From positions 78,802 through 114,536 of the forward strand of contig JAHDFB010000003.1 in assembly GCA_020628475.1 (NCBI GenBank): DNA of 35,735 nt, given 5' to 3'. This DNA is from Saprospiraceae bacterium. GTDB lineage: Bacteria > Bacteroidota > Bacteroidia > Chitinophagales > Saprospiraceae. How positions within the stretch are numbered: the first letter of the stretch is position 1; the number at the start of each line of letters is the position of its first letter. Shown here one piece after another: positions 8,867 to 15,542 of this stretch. Under the pieces are notes generated by a model. The model had not been told where the DNA came from. It saw only the letters and a program-made list of their open reading frames with translations, and did not search any database. The position numbers and the translations under genes are program-made.

Positions 8867-8980
8867 GGGTGTCCGGGCGCTACGCTACAGAGCTCACTTC
8901 TCGTTCGGCCAAGCCCATCGATTTAAAAATCGAAGGGCTTGTCTTCCTCATACTTCGTCACTCTTCCGCATCGCTGACAC
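8867..8980 (+). repeat. dispersed structured intergenic element, copy A
   Basis: A GC-richer block in an AT-rich gap. It begins GGGTGTCCGGGCGCTACG and ends CATCGCTGACAC. A diverged inverted copy lies at 14358-14444. The ends can pair (GTGTC with GACAC). Inside is an extra exact hairpin absent from the other copy: AAGCCC (8911-8916) pairs with GGGCTT (8935-8940), enclosing TCGATTT/AAATCGA. No reading frame, transposase or target-site duplication is visible. It lies between the two lipoprotein genes at 8798 and 9046. Function unknown; it could be a REP-like mobile repeat or a structured RNA. Confidence 0.75.
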
Positions 8981-9045
8981 AAATGGAGTTTATTCATTCC
9001 TCAAACTTTTTTGTAAGTTTATACAACGAATAAACCTCATTTACA

Positions 9046-9726
9046 ATGAAATCAATAACACTAGGGCCAAAATGGCTCCTTTTCATGCTTTGTATAGCAT
9101 ACAGTCTACAGGCTTGTCAAGCTAAAACAAGTAACAATACATCAGCCATTTCTTCAGAACAAAAAGAAGAAGAACAGGAAGAAACTTCTGAAAAAGAGAT
9201 CGAGAAACCAGCAGTGGAAGTAAGTCAAGCATTCAAAGATCTAGAAGCAGAGTATACGGAGATGCTGGCACCGATCGTTTCTTATAAACAAGAAAATCCC
9301 GAGCTCTACTGGTTTATAGTATCTTGGCTAAAAACCAATTATAAAACACCTGACTGGACTGGTTATTACTCCGATGAATGGCGCATAAGTACCAAACAAA
9401 AAGGTATCGACTGTAGCGGATTTACTCGAGTAATGGTGGACCAACTATTTGACAAAAAAGTAATGGGTGGCTCACAGGGGATTTTGGAGACCTATTGCAC
9501 CCCGATCTCTACAGCAGAAGCTAAACTAGGAGACTTACTTTTCTTTCGAGCACCCTATTCTACCAATGACCGAATCGTGCATGTCGGTGTCTACCTCAAA
9601 GATCAATATTTCGTTCATGCCACCTCCACTAAATCAGCGGCTAAAGGTTTAGGGTTGAATGTTAATTCGTTGGAAGAAGAAAACTGGTCCAAAGAACTGG
9701 TTACTGCAGGAAGAATAAAATCATAA
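9046..9726 (+). CDS. NlpC/P60-family lipoprotein, predicted peptidoglycan endopeptidase
   Basis: 226 residues. The lipobox LQAC places the lipidated Cys at residue 24, followed by a disordered Ser/Glu-rich linker (residues ~28-58). The C-terminal NlpC/P60 domain (~residues 85-226) carries the catalytic Cys123 in GIDCSGFTRV, His179 in IVHVGVYL and a third polar residue, His191, in YFVHATS. LGDLLFFR is the usual strand before the His. Enzymes of this family cut D-Glu to diaminopimelate bonds in cell-wall peptides. It lacks extra SH3 or LysM cell-wall-binding domains. The next gene starts 16 bp downstream and may be co-transcribed. Confidence 0.92.
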   Translation: MKSITLGPKWLLFMLCIAYSLQACQAKTSNNTSAISSEQKEEEQEETSEKEIEKPAVEVSQAFKDLEAEYTEMLAPIVSYKQENPELYWFIVSWLKTNYKTPDWTGYYSDEWRISTKQKGIDCSGFTRVMVDQLFDKKVMGGSQGILETYCTPISTAEAKLGDLLFFRAPYSTNDRIVHVGVYLKDQYFVHATSTKSAAKGLGLNVNSLEEENWSKELVTAGRIKS

Positions 9727-9742
9727 TATACAAACGCACACC

Positions 9743-10285
9743 ATGGATTACTTTGAAAGCAACATCATCAATAGCCTAATATCGAAGATTCTCTACCCCA
9801 TTCGATGGCTTTTTTATGCATTCTTAGTCCTCATTTTCACTCCTTTTACGATTATGTTCCTTGGAATCGCCTTCTTATCCCAAGAAGGAGTTTCCGACAT
9901 ACGTATTACTCTACTCTATATATTTTTGATTCCATGGATTATTTATGGTGTATTAACCATCATTGCCCACACGATCATTCGAAAAGGAAAATTATTCATT
10001 TCCAAGGATCACATTAAAATCATGACCAATGATTACAATGAAGTCTATCTACTTTCGGAAATCCACAGTCTTTCATTTCAACGAAAAAGTAACTTTCATA
10101 AAGATGAGTTCACCTTCGGAGTAAAGCGCGAATTTGGAAATATCTTTATTATCAAAACGAAGGACTTAAAACACGTAGAACATGAATTTCAAATCCATTC
10201 GGTCCAACACAGCAAAGAGTATGATCGAATGATAGAAATACTTCGACAAGAATACGGCCGAAAAATTAAATTCAGTTCGATTTAG
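9743..10285 (+). CDS. small membrane protein with two transmembrane helices and a cytoplasmic beta domain
   Basis: 180 residues. Two hydrophobic segments at ~23-50 and ~57-80 are joined by a short loop. They are followed by a ~100-residue soluble region of alternating strands (KLFISKDHIKIMTNDYNEVY, then IFIIKTKDLKHVEHEF) ending in a helix. The layout is like bacterial PH-like (bPH) membrane proteins: two helices, then a beta sandwich with a C-terminal helix. That assignment is by pattern only. It begins 16 bp after the NlpC/P60 gene on the same strand. Function unknown. Confidence 0.75.
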   Translation: MDYFESNIINSLISKILYPIRWLFYAFLVLIFTPFTIMFLGIAFLSQEGVSDIRITLLYIFLIPWIIYGVLTIIAHTIIRKGKLFISKDHIKIMTNDYNEVYLLSEIHSLSFQRKSNFHKDEFTFGVKREFGNIFIIKTKDLKHVEHEFQIHSVQHSKEYDRMIEILRQEYGRKIKFSSI

Positions 10286-10388
10286 CAATGATGCACATAT
10301 TTATTCTTAAGAATAAATTTCTGAAGCCCACCGATGCAATTTCGAGCTTGATTTCATTACCTTTTTCTCGGCATACGTCTATAAATTA

Positions 10389-10428
10389 AAATAGAGCGAA
10401 TGTTGCTGTATCGCAATTCGCCCTATTT
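10389..10428. terminator. bidirectional terminator-like hairpin between convergent genes
   Basis: AAATAG-A-GCGAAT (10389-10401) pairs with ATTCGC-C-CTATTT (10416-10428): 12 base pairs with one mismatch and a 14-base loop. It lies between the plus gene ending at 10285 and the minus gene ending at 10448. T-rich runs flank both sides. Confidence 0.6.
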
Positions 10429-10447
10429 ACTACTGCTTAGGTAATTC

Positions 10448-10915
10448 CTAGTTGTGCGTTTGGCTTAATTTTTTCCAATTCATGTTGGCAACTTTCACCA
10501 GTTTTGGATGGTCATTTTCGTTTATCCACAACTGTTGCGCGTCCAATTCTAGATTATATAAAAACAAGTAATACTTGCCATTTTTTAAAATAAATTTGTT
10601 TGGATTTGGTCTGAATTTAGCACCTGCATACACTCCAAAGGCACAAAAACCACCATATTCTGGAAGGTATTTCTCTGGATCATTATCAAATAATGCTTTT
10701 TGTTCTGCGGAAGTAAAATAATAGATAATTTTCTTATACTCCGACTTAAATTCTTTAACACCTTTTTGGGCCAAACCTAAATCGGCATAAGAAACCGGAC
10801 TATAACCTTGAAGAGCAATATTGCTATTATCAATATTGTTTGCCATGTTATCTTGTGCAAACAGCCCTGTGAATGCATACAGGGACAGTAGAATAATTAT
10901 AATTATATGTTTCAT
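10448..10915 (-). CDS. exported YHS-domain protein
   Basis: 155 residues with a clear signal peptide (cleavage near GLFAQDN). It contains a YHS-like domain: GYSPVSYADLG, then YYFTSAEQKALFDNDPEKYL, then EYGGFCAFGVYAGAKF. YHS domains are small modules associated with metals, found in metal-handling and heavy-metal-resistance proteins. This form is a stand-alone secreted version common in Bacteroidota and Proteobacteria; what it binds is not established from sequence. It follows the NTF2-like gene by 42 bp on the same strand and may share its transcript. Confidence 0.88.
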   Translation of the reverse strand: MKHIIIIILLSLYAFTGLFAQDNMANNIDNSNIALQGYSPVSYADLGLAQKGVKEFKSEYKKIIYYFTSAEQKALFDNDPEKYLPEYGGFCAFGVYAGAKFRPNPNKFILKNGKYYLFLYNLELDAQQLWINENDHPKLVKVANMNWKKLSQTHN

Positions 10916-10957
10916 TTTATTGATTATTTATGATGATTTAAAAATTAATTTCAACGA

Positions 10958-11308
10958 TTAAGCTTGAAAATAGACTTCCGATGTAACCTTCCCTTCCTCA
11001 TTCCAAACTCTTCGAATAATTTCATGCCAGTGAATATTACTGCCATCGTTCATATCGAAATCAAAAGTAAATTCGGATGCAGACATTTGATCACCCACAA
11101 TTGTATAATGATGCTTGATAGAATTGACCTTTTGAATAGCTCCTACAAAGCCCTCCATTTTTTTAATCATTTGATCTTTTCCTTGCGTTTTGACTTGATT
11201 ATAGTCAGAAGTGGAAGCATTATCTGCGAAGAATAATTGAACGGCTTCTACGATAGCCCCTTTGGAGACCATTTCATCCATTTGTTGAACTTGATTATTG
11301 ATATTCAT
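10958..11308 (-). CDS. NTF2-like (SnoaL-type) small protein
   Basis: 116 residues, with no signal peptide. The pattern of an N-terminal helix (EMVSKGAIVEAVQLFFADNA), a second helix, and then strands with conserved aromatic residues (HYTIVGDQMSASEFTFDF; NIHWHEIIRRVWNEEGKV; SEVYFQA) fits the NTF2-like/SnoaL cone fold. Such proteins are often small enzymes or ligand binders; no specific active site can be named. The gene is preceded by an inverted repeat that includes its start codon (see 11303-11353). It lies downstream of an AraC-type regulator gene that probably controls it. Confidence 0.8.
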   Translation of the reverse strand: MNINNQVQQMDEMVSKGAIVEAVQLFFADNASTSDYNQVKTQGKDQMIKKMEGFVGAIQKVNSIKHHYTIVGDQMSASEFTFDFDMNDGSNIHWHEIIRRVWNEEGKVTSEVYFQA

Positions 11309-11353
11309 TTTACATTGTTTTTATTAAAAAATAATTACAGTGTAAAATTGAAT
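11303..11353 (-). promoter_or_regulatory. inverted repeat spanning the start codon of the NTF2-like gene
   Basis: The arm 11303-11314 (ATTCATTTTACA) mirrors 11341-11353 (TGTAAAATTGAAT). The inner 8 bp match exactly and the outer 4 bp match with one bulged base. On the minus strand the start codon (11306-11308) is inside one arm. It could be an operator for the adjacent AraC regulator or an RNA hairpin that hides the start. Confidence 0.4.
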
Positions 11354-11406
11354 CTATATCAAGCCTGAATAGCTACAAAAAATACCCAATGAATGGTACT
11401 TTTAAA

Positions 11407-12489
11407 TTATTTCATTGAAGACTTCATTCTAAATTCTATAGGACTCCATGAAGTATAATGTTTAAAAAAAGAAGAAAAATGGTTCGCCTCTTCAAAGCCA
11501 AGTTCCAGTGCAATCATTTTAATTTGCATATCCGTCAGGAGCAATAATTTAGCAGTTTTTACTAATTCTTGTCGAATGAGACTTCCTAAAGTGATGTTCA
11601 GTTTGTCTTTGACCTTATGAGATAGGGTTTTAATGGACACATTCATTTTTTCCGCATAAAACGCCGCTTTTCGCTCACTTTTATGATGATTTTCAAGTAG
11701 ATAATATAGCTCAGGTAGAAATGTATCATCCAACGGAAAAGCCATTTCTTCTCTGAATTGCATAGGCGTTTTTCCGGCTACTTTACTAAAAACCCGGTTG
11801 AAATATGAAGGATCTTTAAATCCAAATTCATAAGCAATTTCTTTAATGCTTTTATTAGAAAAAGCAACGTCCTTTTTAGATTCCAACATTCGTTTTGTAG
11901 AAAGCATGGATTTAACGGAGAAACCTACTTTATTTTGAAACAAAGCTTGAGCTTTAATGCCTGAAAGACCTAAAATTTTAGAAATCTTATCGTTGGATAA
12001 ATGACTACGATATTCTTGATCAATAACATCTTTGATATCGAAGATGATATGATATTCTTCCTGATTTGCTTGAAAAGGATTTTGCCAGTACCATTGTTCG
12101 GAAGAGACATCTATAATGTCACTAGTTTCTCCAAAAGAAATGGCGCTATTCAAATATCGCTGGCAGGTTGTACATTCCTTAAAATTGATATATCCCAAGG
12201 CGACCAAATGTTTGAAAAGAACCCGAACTTCCTTGTTGCGAAATATTCTTTCTTCTTGAAACTCAATACTTCTGACTTCAAAGTTTTCCGATAAAAACTT
12301 GATATACTGTCCTTTTTCAAGAAAAATTAGTTTATCTCCCCAATCATGATAGCTTTTAAAGTCTACTTCAATACCTCCGCTACCTTGTAGTATGTGAAAC
12401 ATGGTATAATTATTTATAAAGTAAACCTTATTATAGCTAGGGCTAAATTTCTTAACCATCTCAAAAGTATGCGAATTACTATTTTCCAT
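11407..12489 (-). CDS. AraC-family regulator with two tandem DNA-binding domains
   Basis: 360 residues. An N-terminal cupin-like sensor region (~20-80; MFHILQGSGGIEVDF) is followed by two AraC-type helix-turn-helix units. Unit one is ~150-250, with IKEIAYEFGFKDPSYFNRVF and PMQFR. Unit two is ~258-357, with IKMIALELGFEEANHFSSFF and PIEFR. Each AraC domain itself has two helix-turn-helix motifs and normally occurs once per protein, so a duplicated DNA-binding half is unusual. Both copies keep the family signature, so neither looks dead. CxxC at 107-110 (CTTC) could be a metal or redox site. Likely target: the downstream NTF2-like and YHS genes, or itself. Confidence 0.9.
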   Translation of the reverse strand: MENSNSHTFEMVKKFSPSYNKVYFINNYTMFHILQGSGGIEVDFKSYHDWGDKLIFLEKGQYIKFLSENFEVRSIEFQEERIFRNKEVRVLFKHLVALGYINFKECTTCQRYLNSAISFGETSDIIDVSSEQWYWQNPFQANQEEYHIIFDIKDVIDQEYRSHLSNDKISKILGLSGIKAQALFQNKVGFSVKSMLSTKRMLESKKDVAFSNKSIKEIAYEFGFKDPSYFNRVFSKVAGKTPMQFREEMAFPLDDTFLPELYYLLENHHKSERKAAFYAEKMNVSIKTLSHKVKDKLNITLGSLIRQELVKTAKLLLLTDMQIKMIALELGFEEANHFSSFFKHYTSWSPIEFRMKSSMK

Positions 12490-12513
12490 TCATACAGATT
12501 ATAATTATGGAAT

Positions 12514-12870
12514 TCACTTCTTCAGGGTACTTTTGATGGCATGACCAGAGGCATCCAGAATACAATATCGAATCACAGATGGTCTTTTTACGGCGTTTTC
12601 AACATCTTTCCAAGTCCGATATTTTCGATAACTGGAAGAGGACCTTCCATTCCAAGATGCTTGAGTGATTTTAATATGAATGGACCGCCTAATGGATCGT
12701 TTCCTAGATTTTTTAATTCGAGGAACTCGTTCTTCTCCCAGCTCCAAAAGGCGTGGTGCAGTTCTCCTCCATTTTCGATTTCCCAGCGTTTTTAGATATC
12801 TCCCAAGCGGTTCATCCCACTCATGGCTACGAAATCTACCTTTATGATAATTGGAACGTACGTTACTCAT
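12514..12870 (-). CDS. small, strongly basic hypothetical protein
   Basis: 118 residues, very rich in Arg, Lys and Ser, with no membrane segment or known motif. Positive charge suggests nucleic-acid or ribosome binding, but this is only composition. The gene fills the gap between the flanking same-strand genes exactly (24 bp on each side). A perfect -7 box (TATCTTTG on the minus strand, 12878-12885) lies 7 bases before its start, which supports it being expressed. The competing plus-strand frame at 12541-12795 has no such support. Confidence 0.6.
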   Translation of the reverse strand: MSNVRSNYHKGRFRSHEWDEPLGRYLKTLGNRKWRRTAPRLLELGEERVPRIKKSRKRSIRRSIHIKITQASWNGRSSSSYRKYRTWKDVENAVKRPSVIRYCILDASGHAIKSTLKK

Positions 12871-12877
12871 GATCCCA

Positions 12878-12885
12878 CAAAGATA
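12878..12885 (-). promoter_or_regulatory. -7 promoter element, near-leaderless
   Basis: TATCTTTG read on the minus strand fits TAnnTTTG exactly. It ends 7 bases before the ATG at 12870, so the mRNA would have almost no leader. No good -33 TTTG is seen. Confidence 0.4.
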
Positions 12886-12894
12886 AAATTCTTG

Positions 12895-13329
12895 TCAAGA
12901 CCTTTCTGCATATTCTTTAAAGGCCGTCATATATTTTAAGGATTGTTTCTTAAACATAGCTTTAAATAAAGGGCCTATTACTCTCATAAAACCTTTTAAT
13001 TCCATGACGGTAAAACTGGTTTGTTTTACCTGTTGATCCGACAGTTTTTCAAATCGAATGTCGACAATATTTCTTCCCATAGGGCTATCGTATGCAAATT
13101 TCATTTGATGCGGAAGGTTTTCTTCGAGTATGGTTTCTGCAATGATCATTTCCTTATTGTTGTACAAATAATGAAAATTGCTTTGGGCGCCGACTTTACC
13201 AGGAGTCCCTGATATTCGTTCGATTTTTTGTAGCCCCTCCATCCAATACCGAACAGATTCTGGATCACCGAATTTTCTGGCCACTTCCTCCAAGGATTGA
13301 TTGATTTGATTGCTCAATGTATACTTCAT
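12895..13329 (-). CDS. SRPBCC (START-like) family protein
   Basis: 144 residues with the helix-grip pattern: KYTLSNQINQSLEEVARKFG (strand then helix, with a 'PESVRYWMEG' turn), a run of strands (ETILEENLPHQMKFAYDS; QTSFTVMELKGF) and a long C-terminal helix (SLKYMTAFKEYAERS). Members bind hydrophobic ligands; the ligand is unknown. It starts 1 bp after the AraC-GyrI regulator gene ends, so the two are certainly one operon. The regulator could therefore sense what this protein binds; that is inference. Confidence 0.85.
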   Translation of the reverse strand: MKYTLSNQINQSLEEVARKFGDPESVRYWMEGLQKIERISGTPGKVGAQSNFHYLYNNKEMIIAETILEENLPHQMKFAYDSPMGRNIVDIRFEKLSDQQVKQTSFTVMELKGFMRVIGPLFKAMFKKQSLKYMTAFKEYAERS

Positions 13330-13330
13330 A

Positions 13331-14239
13331 TTAAACAGCTTTTATCGCTTTGACAGGTATATACAGTTCTAAATCTAGATGAGTCCAATCCGTCACCTTC
13401 GATTTATCTCTGAAAATTTCCATTCCTGCCCGATGATCCGGCTCGTAATCACTATTGACCAACCATGTATTAAACAGGAAATGAATGGCAGTTGCCGCCG
13501 TATTAAAATCGCCAGAAACAGTCGTCTTAGCATATTGGCACCGATCCAACCATTTGATTTCTATCTCTTTGTGGTTCCTTTCTTGAAATTCCTTCGGGAC
13601 TGTAATACAAACATCATAGATGTATTTATCCTTCGGAGTGATGGTGGGATCATCCTTCGACATTCCAAAGATTATCCCTGTATCGAAAACATCCATTTTC
13701 TTTGCCCATCGTATCAAGCGATCAAAAGCGCGAACGACTACCCCATCTTCAAAAGAATTTTTCACTCGAATACAAGCAATGTGTCGCTGATCCAAGTGGC
13801 ATATTTCTACGGGAAAGCGCGTCTTTAACTCGGCCTCATCCATATCACAATGATATTCACTAACTGGATATAATTCTTTGCGAATCTTGCTATTTTCTAT
13901 TTTTTTGCTTTTTCGAAATGCACTGGGTGTCATTTCGAAATATTGTTTGAATGCGCGTGTCAAGGTGGCTGGTGAAGAGTAGCCACATTCGTGGGCGATA
14001 TGAGCAATCGTTTTATTCGAAAATCGCACCATTTTGGTGGCATGCTCCAATCTTACTCGGTTGGTAAATTGGTGTACGGTTTCTCCTGTTACTGCCGTAA
14101 AAATTCTGTGAAAATGAAAAGGAGAAAATAAGGAAACACAAGCTAACTCATCCAATGAAACCGGACGATAGATGTTCTTATTGATATAATCAATGGCGGT
14201 ATTGATCCGCTGTCTGTAAATCGGAGTGGAAGCATTCAT
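13331..14239 (-). CDS. AraC-family regulator with C-terminal GyrI-like sensor domain
   Basis: 302 residues. The DNA-binding domain is at the N-terminus (~9-110), with LDELACVSLFSPFHFHRIFT and IAHIAHECGYSSPATLTRAF as the two helix-turn-helix units. The C-terminal ~150 residues form a GyrI-like small-molecule-binding domain (HIACIRVKNSFEDGV; YDVCITVPKEF; YAKTTVSGDF; WLVNSDYEPDHRAGMEIF). This is the Rob-like order, typical of multidrug or stress regulators. It is upstream of, and 1 bp from, the SRPBCC gene. A 12-bp inverted repeat followed by a run of eight Ts lies in its leader (14262-14338). Confidence 0.93.
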   Translation of the reverse strand: MNASTPIYRQRINTAIDYINKNIYRPVSLDELACVSLFSPFHFHRIFTAVTGETVHQFTNRVRLEHATKMVRFSNKTIAHIAHECGYSSPATLTRAFKQYFEMTPSAFRKSKKIENSKIRKELYPVSEYHCDMDEAELKTRFPVEICHLDQRHIACIRVKNSFEDGVVVRAFDRLIRWAKKMDVFDTGIIFGMSKDDPTITPKDKYIYDVCITVPKEFQERNHKEIEIKWLDRCQYAKTTVSGDFNTAATAIHFLFNTWLVNSDYEPDHRAGMEIFRDKSKVTDWTHLDLELYIPVKAIKAV

Positions 14240-14254
14240 ATTCTGGTTTGCTAT

Positions 14255-14338
14255 ATAAAAAAAACTTGTCCTTCAGGAAATCATCTTGTAAAGGAGCTCA
14301 TCTATACAAAGATATATATTCTCTAAAAGGACAAGTTT
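14255..14338 (-). terminator. large hairpin followed by a T run, upstream of the AraC-GyrI gene
   Basis: AAACTTGTCCTT (14262-14273) and AAGGACAAGTTT (14327-14338) are exact 12-bp inverted copies. Read on the minus strand, the second arm runs into eight Ts and then ATATAG, as in an intrinsic terminator. The 53-base loop holds a smaller stem (CTTGTA with TACAAAG). It could end the upstream transcript or act as an attenuator in the leader of the AraC-GyrI gene. A pair of operator half-sites is the alternative. Confidence 0.5.
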
Positions 14339-14357
14339 GATCTGATATGAATACATC

Positions 14358-14444
14358 GCGTCACCGATGGGAATGGTAGGCGTAGCCTAGCCGAGGCACG
14401 AGGCCAAGCGAACAGCGCGCCATGGACGTAGGGCCCGGACGCCC
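14358..14444 (-). repeat. dispersed structured intergenic element, copy B (inverted)
   Basis: Read on the minus strand it begins GGGCGTCCGGGCCCTACG and ends CATCGGTGACGC, matching both ends of copy A (8867-8980). The middle is diverged, 27 bases shorter, and has a small hairpin TAGGC-TAC-GCCTA. Its ends pair as GCGTC with GACGC, where copy A has GTGTC with GACAC. No coding capacity or duplicated target site is visible. Confidence 0.75.
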
Positions 14445-14462
14445 TCATTATTATTCTTGAAA

Positions 14463-14867
14463 TTAACGCTTACCAAATACGTGTACTTGCGCTTTTCTTC
14501 TCGATTTATTTTTTGTGTCATACCAAAAAGTAATATCCTTGATTACGCGATTGTTGCCTTGCAAATCAATCACTCTAGAATCGCTTCGCTTTGAAAAATT
14601 ATGTTTCAATGGAATGTTGTCTTTTGATCCATTGCCGTATTCTACGACCATCTTATGCATGTTTAAACTACCACCTGTAACGACAACTTTTAGCTTTTTG
14701 AATGTTCCTTCATGCGCTCCCACACGAATCACATCTCGATCTAATTTATAGGAAACTTTCTTAGATCCAAGTTTTGTCCAATTGTTTACACCTTGTGTCG
14801 CTGTGGTAAAAGAAGAGCCAACAAAGAAGATGGCTACGAGTGCGAAAATTTTGATTGTTAGATTCAT
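14463..14867 (-). CDS. exported DUF2541-like protein
   Basis: 134 residues from the ATG at 14867, preferred because it opens a clean signal peptide (MNLTIKIFALVAIFFVGSSF); the longer frame to 14933 adds a non-signal-like stretch. The mature part is beta-rich: WTKLGSKKVSYKLDRDVIRV, then GTFKKLKVVVTGGSLNMHKM, then DSRVIDLQGNNRVIKDITFW. This 'L-G-x-R/K-x-V ... D-x-D-x-I ... I-D-L-x-G-x-x-R-x-I' pattern matches my memory of DUF2541 (E. coli YaaI-like). Probably periplasmic; function unknown. No operon partner is evident. Confidence 0.75.
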   Translation of the reverse strand: MNLTIKIFALVAIFFVGSSFTTATQGVNNWTKLGSKKVSYKLDRDVIRVGAHEGTFKKLKVVVTGGSLNMHKMVVEYGNGSKDNIPLKHNFSKRSDSRVIDLQGNNRVIKDITFWYDTKNKSRRKAQVHVFGKR

Positions 14868-14986
14868 ACTGTTATTTTTTAGTTTGTACACTCCTTGGAC
14901 CCATCTAACCACAAAAGGATTAATTGCTAACATTTCTTTAACAAGGACTTAAAACCGAATCCCCTATTTCAGTATGTTTCAAGGAG

Positions 14987-15451
14987 TTATCTTAACACAA
15001 TTTCTTGACTCACAAAAGGACTAAATTTCGTACCTTTTACTTTTGCTTCTATTTCTACGCGATAGGTCGATTTTGCCTTCTTTAAAAATTTCGCCGCAGA
15101 GATGATTCCTCCTAAAACAAAATTTTTACGCTGTATCTCATCCATTTGAGAAATCATTTCTTGATAGGTCAATTCAAAGGGGATTTCAAAATCCACCTCT
15201 CCTTCGACTTGATATGATTGATAAAAGGTTTCATCTGCCATGATATATTCATCAATCAACTTGTTCTTTCCTCTGCCACGTGTATATTTTTCGATCAGCT
15301 TGATGCGTATATGTTCTACCTCTTCATCATTTTTTGCCTTCAAAACGATCATTCCATGAACAGTTCCTTCACTTCGGTCATAATGATCTTCTGTTCGAAC
15401 AGCAATTTTCAGACCTTCTATTCCAAACCACTTTTTAACTTTTCCTAGCAT
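14987..15451 (-). CDS. Spo0M-like arrestin-fold protein
   Basis: 154 residues. The opening GKVKKWFGIEGLKIAV is the hallmark start of the Spo0M (sporulation-control) family, followed by an arrestin-like beta sandwich (IRIKLIEKYTRGRGKNK; VDFEIPFELTYQEM). Bacillus Spo0M is longer; this short form keeps roughly the first arrestin-like domain plus an inserted helix (GGIISAAKFLKKA). In a non-sporulating bacterium the role is unknown and may be in stress or cytoskeletal control. Confidence 0.8.
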   Translation of the reverse strand: MLGKVKKWFGIEGLKIAVRTEDHYDRSEGTVHGMIVLKAKNDEEVEHIRIKLIEKYTRGRGKNKLIDEYIMADETFYQSYQVEGEVDFEIPFELTYQEMISQMDEIQRKNFVLGGIISAAKFLKKAKSTYRVEIEAKVKGTKFSPFVSQEIVLR

Positions 15452-15542
15452 AATTTTATATATGGTACTTCAGATAGTATAACACAAAGAAGTCGAGATA
15501 AAATTCCCCGAAGGCTTATTTATAGACCAACATGGGACTTTG

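Noticed and set aside
8867..8980. Insertion sequence or MITE with target duplication
   Set aside because: No transposase frame and no duplicated flanking bases around either copy; the element is kept as a structured repeat of unknown type.
8865..9125. Open frame overlapping the dispersed element and the NlpC/P60 gene start
   Set aside because: It runs through the repeat hairpin and in a different frame into the lipoprotein gene; the real gene has a lipobox and a catalytic triad in the other frame.
13379..13828. 149-residue plus-strand frame opposite the AraC-GyrI gene
   Set aside because: Antisense to the GyrI-like domain, no motif, unlikely composition (Cys and Ile rich).
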